This document shows, piece by piece, positions 24,898 through 32,893 of a DNA stretch of 35,767 bases. The translations under genes were made by a program, and so were the position numbers. The notes under the pieces were generated by a model that saw nothing but the letters and a program-made list of their open reading frames with translations, searched no databases and was not told the origin of the DNA. Each line of letters begins with the position of its first letter. Positions within the stretch are counted from its first letter, which is position 1. This DNA comes from Methanobacterium sp. (GTDB lineage Archaea; Methanobacteriota; Methanobacteria; Methanobacteriales; Methanobacteriaceae), in the NCBI GenBank assembly GCA_021372715.1, contig JAJFTX010000096.1:1-35767 (forward strand). The letters run 5' to 3'.

Positions 24898-26706
24898 TTA
24901 TTTACGTTTTTTTATTTTCATTGAGTTCTTCCGGGCATATTCATAGCCAAGTTGATATCCCAGTTGATATCCTTCATGATAAGACTTTAAGCCCTGTTCT
25001 TCTTTCAATTTTTCTATTAAGTCCTGTATACCATCTTCATATCCTTTACTATACTGGTCTTTAGTTTTTTGAGAATTTATGAAAGAGATATAATTTTGAA
25101 TTATGAACTGGCCTGTTTTTAATGAAGTAGATGTAATTTTTCCATCACTAACAGTTCCTATTTCATGTTTAAGACCTATTTGAGCTTTCATCAGATCATC
25201 ACTATCACTGATGGTGTTAACACTAACCCCTGATTTAACATCCATTAGAGAATTGCTGTTGGGATTGGAATTTTCATCGAAGTCCCTGTTCACGGTTATA
25301 CCAGGATAAGCATCTCCCTCATCACCCATTATGTCTTTTTTAATCTCTTCTTGAACTTCTTCTTGTTTTTTAATTTCCTCTATAACTTCATCTTGTCGTA
25401 AAAATGACCAATTTCTCTGTAGTGCTTTTTTCCCATCGGATTGTTCCAGGGTAATGCCAAGATGTTTTGGATCAGAGTTAGGAGCCTTATGAATGCATTT
25501 GGTCTCATCAACGTGCCAGATCAGCAGACCGCTTCCTGGTAAATTTCGGTCAAATCCCTTTTGCTGGCGATTTTCTAAAAGAAAGTATTCCCCTCCATCT
25601 GTTCCAGGTACTTCCATTTTATATATAACTCCGTCCTTGTCTATAACTGCTGGTATTTCCATGTTTTGGGGTATTTCCTGGATCTTTTTTGGTTCCCTCC
25701 AACCCAGGTGAACTTTACACCAAGCACTGGGATGGGCTGGTGTTTTACCCTCATTGATATGGTCGCCATAAGCCATTAGACACCAGCTTCCTACTATGGG
25801 TCCCATCCTCTCATTATAAAAGTCATGAAGCCCCAATAAATGACCCATTTCATGGCAATAACATCCTAAATTCAATGGACGTTCAGGTATCAGGGCGTAT
25901 TTATCTGCAAATATCCCTTTCTGCAATTCTATGGGTTCTGATAGCTGGCCATGATGTGGTCTAATATATTTTTTAATATTCGCTTTAGAATCCTGACCGA
26001 ATCCTGCATAAATTACAATTAAATATTCAATCTTACCATCCTTTGCAAATGGCGTAAAATCAATACCACTATCTTTAGCCTGCATAATGGTTTCTTTCAC
26101 CAGTTTCCTTGCAAGAGGATAACGTATATTCACTGCTTCATCAATATATTCTGTAATATTATTTGAAGCAGTATACCAGTTTTCATTTATTTTTCCTATT
26201 ATATCCAGCTGATTCCAGGATGCTTCTAAATAATAATCCCTCATACTCTGGTTAGAACCTTTATTAAAAAGTAGTTCCTCAAATTCCGCTGAATTATGAA
26301 TATGTTTAACATCTTTAAATTCAGTTAAAAGAACCAGAGTATTCTTAGTACCGATTACTGGGTCAATTTTTTCAAAAGGACCTAATGAAAGAGGAGCAGC
26401 TTTAAGGGAACCATACTGAGCTTTAACTTCTTTTTTATGATCCTTCATTATTTGTTTTTGTTCTTGCCATCTCTGCTGCAGAGCATGATATGTATTCTGG
26501 TCCAACCCACCCCGATAATGGAACTCTGATGGGTCAACTTTTTTATCAATTAATTCTCGGGTTTTATTGAACCTTTTGTATACTGAAGGATGAAGAAGCC
26601 TTTCTTGGCATATATCATTTTCTTCTTTTAAAATCAGATCAACCCCCCTTATTCTAAAATATATTATCCATATATTTGTAGTACTGATTATTATACTTTT
26701 TTTCAA
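24898..26706 (-). CDS. M6-family (immune inhibitor A-like) metalloprotease with C-terminal Gly-Tyr repeat tail
   Basis: This protein of about 602 residues contains an M6 peptidase: the zinc motif HEMGHLLGLHD (285-295), a metzincin pattern, and a Met-turn SWCLMAYG (307-314). The block GEYFLLENRQQKGFD and GLLIWHVDE are also typical of this family. Residues 437-470 are a charged helix (IEEIKKQEEVQEEI). The last 50 residues carry YSKGYEDGIQDLIEKL and EGYQLGYQLGYEYA, a module resembling the 79-aa protein at 26825. A cleavable secretion signal is not evident, although residues 4-17 are hydrophobic. The TTG at 26706 has poor ribosome signals; a strong GGGGGG lies further in, near 26642-26647, without a standard in-frame start behind it. 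The true start is uncertain. Confidence 0.85.
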   Translation of the reverse strand: MKKSIIISTTNIWIIYFRIRGVDLILKEENDICQERLLHPSVYKRFNKTRELIDKKVDPSEFHYRGGLDQNTYHALQQRWQEQKQIMKDHKKEVKAQYGSLKAAPLSLGPFEKIDPVIGTKNTLVLLTEFKDVKHIHNSAEFEELLFNKGSNQSMRDYYLEASWNQLDIIGKINENWYTASNNITEYIDEAVNIRYPLARKLVKETIMQAKDSGIDFTPFAKDGKIEYLIVIYAGFGQDSKANIKKYIRPHHGQLSEPIELQKGIFADKYALIPERPLNLGCYCHEMGHLLGLHDFYNERMGPIVGSWCLMAYGDHINEGKTPAHPSAWCKVHLGWREPKKIQEIPQNMEIPAVIDKDGVIYKMEVPGTDGGEYFLLENRQQKGFDRNLPGSGLLIWHVDETKCIHKAPNSDPKHLGITLEQSDGKKALQRNWSFLRQDEVIEEIKKQEEVQEEIKKDIMGDEGDAYPGITVNRDFDENSNPNSNSLMDVKSGVSVNTISDSDDLMKAQIGLKHEIGTVSDGKITSTSLKTGQFIIQNYISFINSQKTKDQYSKGYEDGIQDLIEKLKEEQGLKSYHEGYQLGYQLGYEYARKNSMKIKKRK

Positions 26707-26824
26707 TCATCTTTAGAAGATATACTGAGTACTGTTATATTTAGTGAAAAGAGTGAGATTAAAACCAAATAGAAAATTTAATAAGGAAAGTGAGTAGATA
26801 TTATCATAATGGAGGGGGATTATA

Positions 26825-27064
26825 ATGGCTGAAGGAAAAAGAATTAAAGAATATAAAGAAGGATATGACGACGCAATAAAAGATATAAAAGAAGACAACA
26901 AAAATGTGAAACTTTTTGTAGAAGGCTATAAATCTGGATACCGTGATGGGTATACTGCAGCCATGAGTGAATTGAAAAAGATGATGATGGGCAAGATGAC
27001 ACCAGAGATCAGACAGCAGATGGAAGAAGGTGCTGAACCATGGCCATGGATCTGGCCTTGGTAA
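26825..27064 (+). CDS. Small Gly-Tyr repeat protein with Trp-rich C-terminus
   Basis: This 79-residue protein is preceded by a strong GGAGGGGG site before ATG 26825. Residues 10-46 carry YKEGYDDAIKDIKED and then EGYKSGYRDGYTAA, a GxxxGxxxG series with tyrosine after each glycine. It ends in EPWPWIWPW, three Trp-Pro repeats plus Ile-Trp. By eye, about 16 of 37 aligned positions are identical to residues 552-591 of the divergently encoded M6 protease. GX3 repeats occur in Yae1/Lto1 and FliH-type helices, but no family could be assigned. The kinase gene follows on the same strand after about 80 bp. The protein has no signal peptide or membrane helix. Confidence 0.85.
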   Translation: MAEGKRIKEYKEGYDDAIKDIKEDNKNVKLFVEGYKSGYRDGYTAAMSELKKMMMGKMTPEIRQQMEEGAEPWPWIWPW

Positions 27065-27143
27065 ACTAAAAAAAATTTCATTCTTATTTTTTTTAAAATT
27101 AAAAGAATTTATAACGTTAATATCTTAGAAAAAGGTGGGGTTA

Positions 27144-29411
27144 TTGAATATTAGAAGGGATAAACTAAGAATCAGCATCCTTTTTTTAATATTCACTTAT
27201 TGTTTATTTTTTTCTATTCACATTGTTTCTGCACAAGATGATGGATATAAAGTTTTATTTGATGAATCAGAACCATATCCTGGGAAATTTTTCACCATAA
27301 ATAATATTGGAACCTATGGAGCGTCTGGTTTCGCCACTCTGTTGCAGGATAACGGCTATAGTGTTTCTAGATTGACAGATAAACCTATAACCCCTGAAAA
27401 ACTCAGAGGTTATGATGTATTAATAATAATGGGTAACTATCGTAATTATACAGATGATGAAGTAAATACCATTAAAGATTTTGTAAAAAACGGCGGTGGA
27501 CTGTTTTTAGTAGCCACTAGCTGGGGTAATATTGATGGTGGTGAGAATTTTGCCTTCAATAAAATTGCTCGTAGCTTTGGAGTGTCCTTTGCTAATAATG
27601 AAATTGTTACTGATAATGAAAATTATATTTTCTTTAAAAACTTTGTATCGATTACTGATATAAAACCCAGTCCACTGACTAATGATGTTTCATCCTTTTA
27701 CTATATTATGGGTACTGATATTAAAGACCCAGGTACATCTATGGTTGTAGCCTATTCAGATAATGATTCCTTTGGTGATCAGGGTTTCACCACTCCAGAT
27801 AATGCAACTACGAGTAACTTAGAAAAGGATGTTAATGAAAAAACAGGTCCTCTTCCAGTAATGTCTCAAATAGAATATGGTAAAGGAAAGGTGGTTTTCA
27901 TGGGAGCTGCAGGTTCCTTTATTAATTCATTCCTTTATCGGGATAACGCATGGAAATTGGGGTTAAACACAGTTAATTGGTTGAGTGGTCAGCCTATACC
28001 TACTTCTTATAAGACCAGTGGTATAATTCCATATAATTTACCTGATTTCTTATATAGGATTATAGGAACAGTTTTATTAGCTATAATTCTGATCACAGGT
28101 TTATTCCTTAAATTAAGACATGATAAAAAAACAGAAAGCGCTTTAACCAAAATAGAATCCATTAAAAACTGGAAATTCCGCTCTCTCATAGCAATAAATG
28201 CAGGATTTACAGTTTTAGCCGGAATAATTTTTATTCCCATCAACTATTTCCTGTTCGATATCACTATGGCGATGTTTTACGATCCTAATTTAGGTTATAC
28301 CTTAATTATAATCGGTGCTTTATTCATATTCTTCATGGGAGTGATATTATATAATATAATAACCCGACAAATTCTCCTAATAAAATACAACTACTTCAAC
28401 ATCATCATTTCACTATTCTTCATTGGTTTAACAATATTATTAGGTGATGTGTATGGTTTCCCATTTATGCAAATTTTTACTGTGGGTGGTTTGATTCTAT
28501 TAATTCCCCTGGCGGTTAATTTATGGTTCCACAGAAATTATGGGCATTATCTTATTATTGAGGGTAAAGAATTCGATCGTCTGGAGAAGTTATCTGCAAA
28601 TGCATTACTCTACGAATTCAGAGCCATTTATACAGATTTAGATTATCTAGGTGAAGGTGGTTTTGGCCGTGTATTCAAGGCGGTGAATAAGAATGGACAG
28701 AAGGTGGCTATAAAAATACCAAAAACCTTTGATAAAAGAGCTGAGAGGACTTTTATTACTGAGGTTTCTAATTGGAGTCATTTGGATCATCCCAATATTG
28801 TTAAGCTTTATGATTTTAAGATTCTACCAATTCCTTATATTGAGACTGAGTTTTGTCCAGATAAATTAGAAAAAGAGAAAAAACCATTAAAAGAAGCAGT
28901 TAACATAATTTATCAGGTTGCTAAGGGTTTACAGTATGCACATGGAAAACATATTATTCATGGGGATATTAAATTCTCTAATATCCTTATCAGTGATGAT
29001 GTGTATAAGATTTCCGATTGGGGGTTAAGTAAGCTTAAGACTGACGAGTCTTTGAGTTTATCCGGCGCTACCCCATCTTATGCTGCTCCTGAACAAATTT
29101 CCCATGATTTTGGTAAATCTGATGAACGTACAGATATATATCAGTTGGGAATTGTTTTTTACGCTCTTTTAACCGGAAAGTTACCCTTTAAGGGTGAGGT
29201 TTTCCAGATATACAGTTCCACCTTGACCAAGATGCCCACACCCCCTATGGAGATCGACACCAATGCAGAACCTGTTAATGATATAATCATGAAATGTCTG
29301 AGTAAAAACAAAGAAGACCGATATTCATCCATGGAAGAATTAATAGAAGCACTGGATGATTTCATAGCCAACGAAACCATTTTATATGATGATAAAAAAC
29401 AGAAAGATTAA
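27144..29411 (+). CDS. Membrane Ser/Thr protein kinase with extracytoplasmic GATase-like sensor
   Basis: This protein of about 755 residues starts with a signal peptide-like segment (about 8-30). An external alpha/beta domain (about 35-282) resembles DUF4350/GATase1-like folds (YDVLIIMGNYRNYTDDEV, FVKNGGGLFLVATSWG). Five hydrophobic helices follow, at about 301-323, 347-371, 384-407, 417-434 and 443-461, which would place the sensor outside and the kinase inside. The kinase (about 499-742) has LGEGGFGRVFKA, VAIKIP, HGDIKFSN, SDWG and APE. Lys, catalytic Asp, Asn and the metal-binding Asp are all present. HGD replaces HRD and DWG replaces DFG. TTG 27144 is preferred because AGGTGG lies five bases upstream; GTG 27135 is an alternative. 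Confidence 0.88.
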   Translation: MNIRRDKLRISILFLIFTYCLFFSIHIVSAQDDGYKVLFDESEPYPGKFFTINNIGTYGASGFATLLQDNGYSVSRLTDKPITPEKLRGYDVLIIMGNYRNYTDDEVNTIKDFVKNGGGLFLVATSWGNIDGGENFAFNKIARSFGVSFANNEIVTDNENYIFFKNFVSITDIKPSPLTNDVSSFYYIMGTDIKDPGTSMVVAYSDNDSFGDQGFTTPDNATTSNLEKDVNEKTGPLPVMSQIEYGKGKVVFMGAAGSFINSFLYRDNAWKLGLNTVNWLSGQPIPTSYKTSGIIPYNLPDFLYRIIGTVLLAIILITGLFLKLRHDKKTESALTKIESIKNWKFRSLIAINAGFTVLAGIIFIPINYFLFDITMAMFYDPNLGYTLIIIGALFIFFMGVILYNIITRQILLIKYNYFNIIISLFFIGLTILLGDVYGFPFMQIFTVGGLILLIPLAVNLWFHRNYGHYLIIEGKEFDRLEKLSANALLYEFRAIYTDLDYLGEGGFGRVFKAVNKNGQKVAIKIPKTFDKRAERTFITEVSNWSHLDHPNIVKLYDFKILPIPYIETEFCPDKLEKEKKPLKEAVNIIYQVAKGLQYAHGKHIIHGDIKFSNILISDDVYKISDWGLSKLKTDESLSLSGATPSYAAPEQISHDFGKSDERTDIYQLGIVFYALLTGKLPFKGEVFQIYSSTLTKMPTPPMEIDTNAEPVNDIIMKCLSKNKEDRYSSMEELIEALDDFIANETILYDDKKQKD

Positions 29412-29468
29412 ATATTTCATTCAATTTAATCTAAAAATATAAGCTTCTAATATTAAGGGGAAATTTTT

Positions 29469-29876
29469 TTGAACAGACCACATGTAGGGATCATTGGTGG
29501 ATTAGTAATATTTCTGGTTATTTTATCGTTCATTATTTACAATCATTCTGATTTTGATACGCAGTTAATTGAACAGGTTAATAATAATGTCCCTGCCGAT
29601 AAATTATTTATTCAAATAGATGAAGAAACCGAGAAGATGCAGATTAATGCGAAAAGACGTTTAGATGCTATTATGATGGATAAAAGAAATTGGGGAAATG
29701 GTAGTTTTGCTTCTAAAAATGATTATCAATTATATGTATCCAGTTATGAAAGTGAGATGAAGATAATTTCCGATTATGATAGTCTCCGTAAAAAGTTTGC
29801 CAAAAGAGAAATAACCAAAAGGGAGTTTTTAGATCAGATAAAAATTATAAAAGAATATTTCAAGTTATATTCTTGA
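29469..29876 (+). CDS. Small single-pass membrane protein of unknown function
   Basis: This 135-residue protein starts at TTG 29469 with AAGGGG upstream. It has one hydrophobic segment at about 7-24 (IIGGLVIFLVILSFIIY) and then a charged, helical part with many Lys, Asp, Glu and Met, probably on the outside. There is no cysteine and no recognised motif. It follows the kinase gene after about 57 bp on the same strand and precedes mmp10 by about 57 bp. It could be an accessory subunit of the kinase, for which position is the only evidence. Confidence 0.7.
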   Translation: MNRPHVGIIGGLVIFLVILSFIIYNHSDFDTQLIEQVNNNVPADKLFIQIDEETEKMQINAKRRLDAIMMDKRNWGNGSFASKNDYQLYVSSYESEMKIISDYDSLRKKFAKREITKREFLDQIKIIKEYFKLYS

Positions 29877-29933
29877 TATCACCTTTGACTGTTTTATAAA
29901 TAAATATAATTTAATTTCCAAGGGTTATTTAAA

Positions 29934-31181
29934 ATGATTATACATACTGATTTGGGAGGCAGACCAGGACTAGATTGTGGTGGTTTTTGCCAGTTTTGTT
30001 TTTATAAAGACGTAGATTTTAATAAATTTCAACCATTTGGTTGTATTAATTGTCCTCCTTATCGAATAGGCTGTAAAAATTGCCATGGGTTAATTAACCG
30101 AGTAAAAAATATATTTAAATTTCCCCCTGTTGTTCTTTTTGATTTGGAAAGAAAAATAAGGCAAATAGAATTATTAGATCAATTAAATAAAGACCTTAAG
30201 ATTGTAATTACTGGAGGAGCAGATTTATTTTTTTATCCTTATCTTCATCAACTTGTTTCGACCATAAAACTATCCGATTTTTATTTACATCTTGGTTACA
30301 CCAGTGGTAAAGCCATAAAAAATGGAATGGCTGAAAAACTGATAACCCAGGGTGTTGATGAAGTGAGTTTTTCTGTTTTCTCAACAGAACCGGAAATGAG
30401 AAGGAAATGGATGAATGATCAAACTCCTGAAGAGTCTATTAAAGGTTTAAAATTATTTGGTGAGAATATCGAACTTAACGCATCTGCTGTAGTTATTCCG
30501 GGAATAAATGATGAAGAGCAGATCTTCAAAACCTGTGCAGACCTTGAAAATTGGAATGTTAAATCATTCACCTTAAGAAGATTTGCTAATTTTAAATATC
30601 AAGGCCTTATTTTTAATAATAATAGTGTAATGGAGGGTATAAATACCCAAAGCTATGAAGAATATCAGCGGCTGGTCAGGAAAGTTTCTAATGAATTTTC
30701 ATTTAAGGTGTTAAGCTTCCCCTTCTATGATCATAAAAAAAATTTCCCATTCGCCATTTCTAAAAGGAAAAACATGAAATATCTAACTGAATTATTACCT
30801 GTTAAGTCAGAGGCAACCATATTAACCAGCAAATTAGCAGCGCCTTTCATTGAAAAAATATTTAATGCTATAGATGAATTGAATCTGGTGAATATAATTA
30901 GTTTAAATAAGGAAATCGCTGATTTAATAACTAATGAAGACCTGGATGCTGTTGATCGCACTGAACTGAAAAGAAAGATAATCATCCCTCCTGGAGCTCT
31001 GGTTCATAATAAACAGGCTGAGAAGACTTTATGTAGAGATGGTGTAGAGAGAAAAATCATCAGAGGTCCTAAACTTTTAACCCACCCTTACTATGAAGGC
31101 ATAGAATTTAACGAGATAGAATTAATAAATTATGAATTGAAGTCATTTAATGAACTAATTAATATAATAAACCTTAAATAG
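29934..31181 (+). CDS. mmp10: Methanogenesis marker 10, McrA arginine C5-methyltransferase (radical SAM)
   Basis: This 415-residue radical SAM protein matches methanogenesis marker 10, a cobalamin-dependent enzyme that methylates a conserved arginine of methyl-coenzyme M reductase subunit alpha. The radical SAM motif is CGGFCQFC (Cys 15, 19, 22), followed by a second cysteine cluster, FGCINCPPYRIGCKNC, which in this family binds an additional iron centre. The block LGYTSGKAIKNGMAEKLI and the phrase SAVVIPGINDEEQI are characteristic. The start at ATG 29934 has AAGGGTT upstream. No mcr genes are in the window, but atwA at 4562 also acts on Mcr. A homologue of different specificity cannot be excluded. 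Confidence 0.88.
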   Translation: MIIHTDLGGRPGLDCGGFCQFCFYKDVDFNKFQPFGCINCPPYRIGCKNCHGLINRVKNIFKFPPVVLFDLERKIRQIELLDQLNKDLKIVITGGADLFFYPYLHQLVSTIKLSDFYLHLGYTSGKAIKNGMAEKLITQGVDEVSFSVFSTEPEMRRKWMNDQTPEESIKGLKLFGENIELNASAVVIPGINDEEQIFKTCADLENWNVKSFTLRRFANFKYQGLIFNNNSVMEGINTQSYEEYQRLVRKVSNEFSFKVLSFPFYDHKKNFPFAISKRKNMKYLTELLPVKSEATILTSKLAAPFIEKIFNAIDELNLVNIISLNKEIADLITNEDLDAVDRTELKRKIIIPPGALVHNKQAEKTLCRDGVERKIIRGPKLLTHPYYEGIEFNEIELINYELKSFNELINIINLK

Positions 31182-31226
31182 GTCAATTATATTATAATAA
31201 TTATTGAATTAGGATTAACCACAATG

Positions 31227-31351
31227 TTTATATATTATGTTTAAGTAAGTATTAATGGGTGTGTTTTATACACACCTCACCCCCCCTTTAATTTTAGCAA
31301 GTATTAACTTAACAAATGACTAGTGGCCATTTTTTATAGGATAACTTTTTT
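31227..31351 (+). ncRNA. Candidate small RNA A with 5' hairpin and C-rich tail
   Basis: A TATA-like TTTATATAT (31227-31235) is followed 23 bases later by a hairpin with stem GGTGTGT (31258-31264) and ACACACC (31270-31276), then a C-rich run TCACCCCCCC (31277-31286). The predicted start is about 31254. T-tracts at 31330-31335 and 31346-31351 could end it, giving roughly 80-95 nt. No open frame is convincing. The layout is repeated by element B. Expression is not shown. Confidence 0.45.
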
Positions 31352-31392
31352 GTACATAGGTATAAAAATATTTTACACTTGAACCGTAACTT

Positions 31393-31623
31393 ATTTATAT
31401 GATGAGATTGATCAATAGTTATTGGTGTGTACTCTTCACACCCAACCCTACTATGTTAAGAAGATTTCAACACTCACCCATATTTTTTCTGTTGAAAATC
31501 TTCGAGCTTCCAGAGATGCAAACCCATAGTAATATTTTTTCCCACCTACACACCTCCTATCTCTGGAAGCTCAATCCCCCTAATGTAATAAGAATTCAAT
31601 AAAATATAATATTAATTTTTTTT
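31393..31623 (+). ncRNA. Candidate small RNA B with three hairpins and anti-Shine-Dalgarno-like loops
   Basis: A TATA-like TTTATATG (31394-31401) precedes by about 23 bases a hairpin with stem GGTGTG (31424-31429) and CACACC (31437-31442), followed by a C-rich CCCAACCC. Two further stems follow end to end. Stem 2 is 31460-31472 with 31490-31503 (one bulged base, loop containing CACCC). Stem 3 is a perfect 14 bp, 31504-31517 with 31559-31572. The stem 3 loop contains CCCACC and CACACCTCC; CACCTCC equals the 3' end of archaeal 16S rRNA. A run of eight T (31616-31623) closes the unit. A 67-codon frame overlapping it has no family resemblance. Confidence 0.5.
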
Positions 31624-31689
31624 AATTCCAATCTTTAATAGGACTACAATGTTGGAATAAATCTTAAAATAAATAAAAAAAATAGGGGA

Positions 31690-32829
31690 TTAAGCAATCC
31701 CATTTTTCTTCAAGAGATCATTAACGTACTCTGAGGATAGGAAGAAGTTGAAACTTCCCGTGTTTCCAAAACCAAGGACCAATACTCCTATAACCTGATT
31801 ATTAGAATTTAACACTGGCCCACCACTATTACCATGATTAACTGCGGCGTCGGTTTGATAATAAGTTGTTCCCTTGGGTGAATTCCTCTCAGCACTGACG
31901 ATTCCTTTAGTTAAAGTGGCGTTAGCCATGCTCTCTAAGAACTGTTTTTGATTACCCGTGGAAGCAATATACTGGGCGAACTCCATCTGTTCCATGGGAT
32001 AACCATAAATAAATACTGAGTCACCAGTTTTAGGTTTCTGATTACTTATGGGCAATGATGGTAAATTTGCAGGAGGATTATCCACTTTCAAAAGCGCTAG
32101 ATCTTTTTCCTGATTATCAGAAGCAGAATAATCAACTATCTGTGCCAAATAGTTTTGATCGGTCATGCTATCTGGAAATGCAGGACCTGCAATGTAAATA
32201 TCTAAATTTGAGCTGGAAACTTTTACATTTCCATTGGTAATGGCATAATCGGTCAGATCATCCAAATCGCTTTGGTTTAATTTACTCAGGGTAGATGGGC
32301 TTTTTTCTTTTAAATAAATATAAAGTGCTGCCTGAGCCACATACCAGTTGATATCTTTCTTTTCCATCTTCCTGATGGTGTTTTTATTACGCAGATCATA
32401 GGGATCTGAAACCACGTGAGCTGCTGTAACTATATAACCTTTGTTGTTTACTATGAAACCTGAACCACTGCCTAATGCATAATAATCAACAGTAACAGGG
32501 TAAGTTGATCCATTGGCTGTAACAGTGGCAGATCCAGACACCGCTGGGATCACCGCTACCGTCGCAGCCTGAGGAGATACTAAAAATGATGGTAGAACAA
32601 AATAAGCTACTGCTGCACCTACCACAACCACAGCCACAATGATTAATACCAATAATTTAAGATTGAAACCTTTACTCTTACTTCCGGATGCAGGAGGGGT
32701 TGAAACTCTTTTTTCACCCAATACAGGTTTATCCGTCCCTACAATTCCTGATGATGGTAATTCTTTTCCACATTCATTACAGAATTGGGCTCCCTCAGGA
32801 TTGGGAGCACCGCAATCTGGACAATTCAT
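31690..32829 (-). CDS. Zinc-ribbon membrane protein with trypsin-like (HtrA-type) serine protease domain
   Basis: This 379-residue protein begins with a zinc ribbon, CPDCGAPNPEGAQFCNECGKEL (Cys 3, 6, 17, 20). A single transmembrane helix follows at about 56-78, then an outside trypsin-like domain. The catalytic triad is visible as His 138 (VTAAHVVS), Asp 243 (KDLALLKV) and Ser 335 (GNSGGPV), so it should be active. There is no PDZ domain, unlike typical HtrA/DegP, but an insertion at about 145-235 lies between His and Asp. The likely role is cell-surface protein quality control or processing, with a cytoplasmic zinc ribbon as sensor or anchor. It stands alone on the minus strand, converging on the candidate RNAs. 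Confidence 0.9.
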   Translation of the reverse strand: MNCPDCGAPNPEGAQFCNECGKELPSSGIVGTDKPVLGEKRVSTPPASGSKSKGFNLKLLVLIIVAVVVVGAAVAYFVLPSFLVSPQAATVAVIPAVSGSATVTANGSTYPVTVDYYALGSGSGFIVNNKGYIVTAAHVVSDPYDLRNKNTIRKMEKKDINWYVAQAALYIYLKEKSPSTLSKLNQSDLDDLTDYAITNGNVKVSSSNLDIYIAGPAFPDSMTDQNYLAQIVDYSASDNQEKDLALLKVDNPPANLPSLPISNQKPKTGDSVFIYGYPMEQMEFAQYIASTGNQKQFLESMANATLTKGIVSAERNSPKGTTYYQTDAAVNHGNSGGPVLNSNNQVIGVLVLGFGNTGSFNFFLSSEYVNDLLKKNGIA

Positions 32830-32893
32830 AACATTCCCCCTATTATATTGATAAATCTCTCTCTATTTAATATGAAATAAATACTTTATCTTT

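Noticed and set aside
31400..31440. ATGATGA as a box C of a C/D guide RNA
   Set aside because: No box D (CTGA) occurs at a suitable distance, and the motif overlaps the TATA region of candidate RNA B.
31399..31602. 67-codon frame in the mmp10/protease gap
   Set aside because: It spans the three hairpins of candidate RNA B, has no ribosome site and an unusual composition; the stems explain the sequence better.
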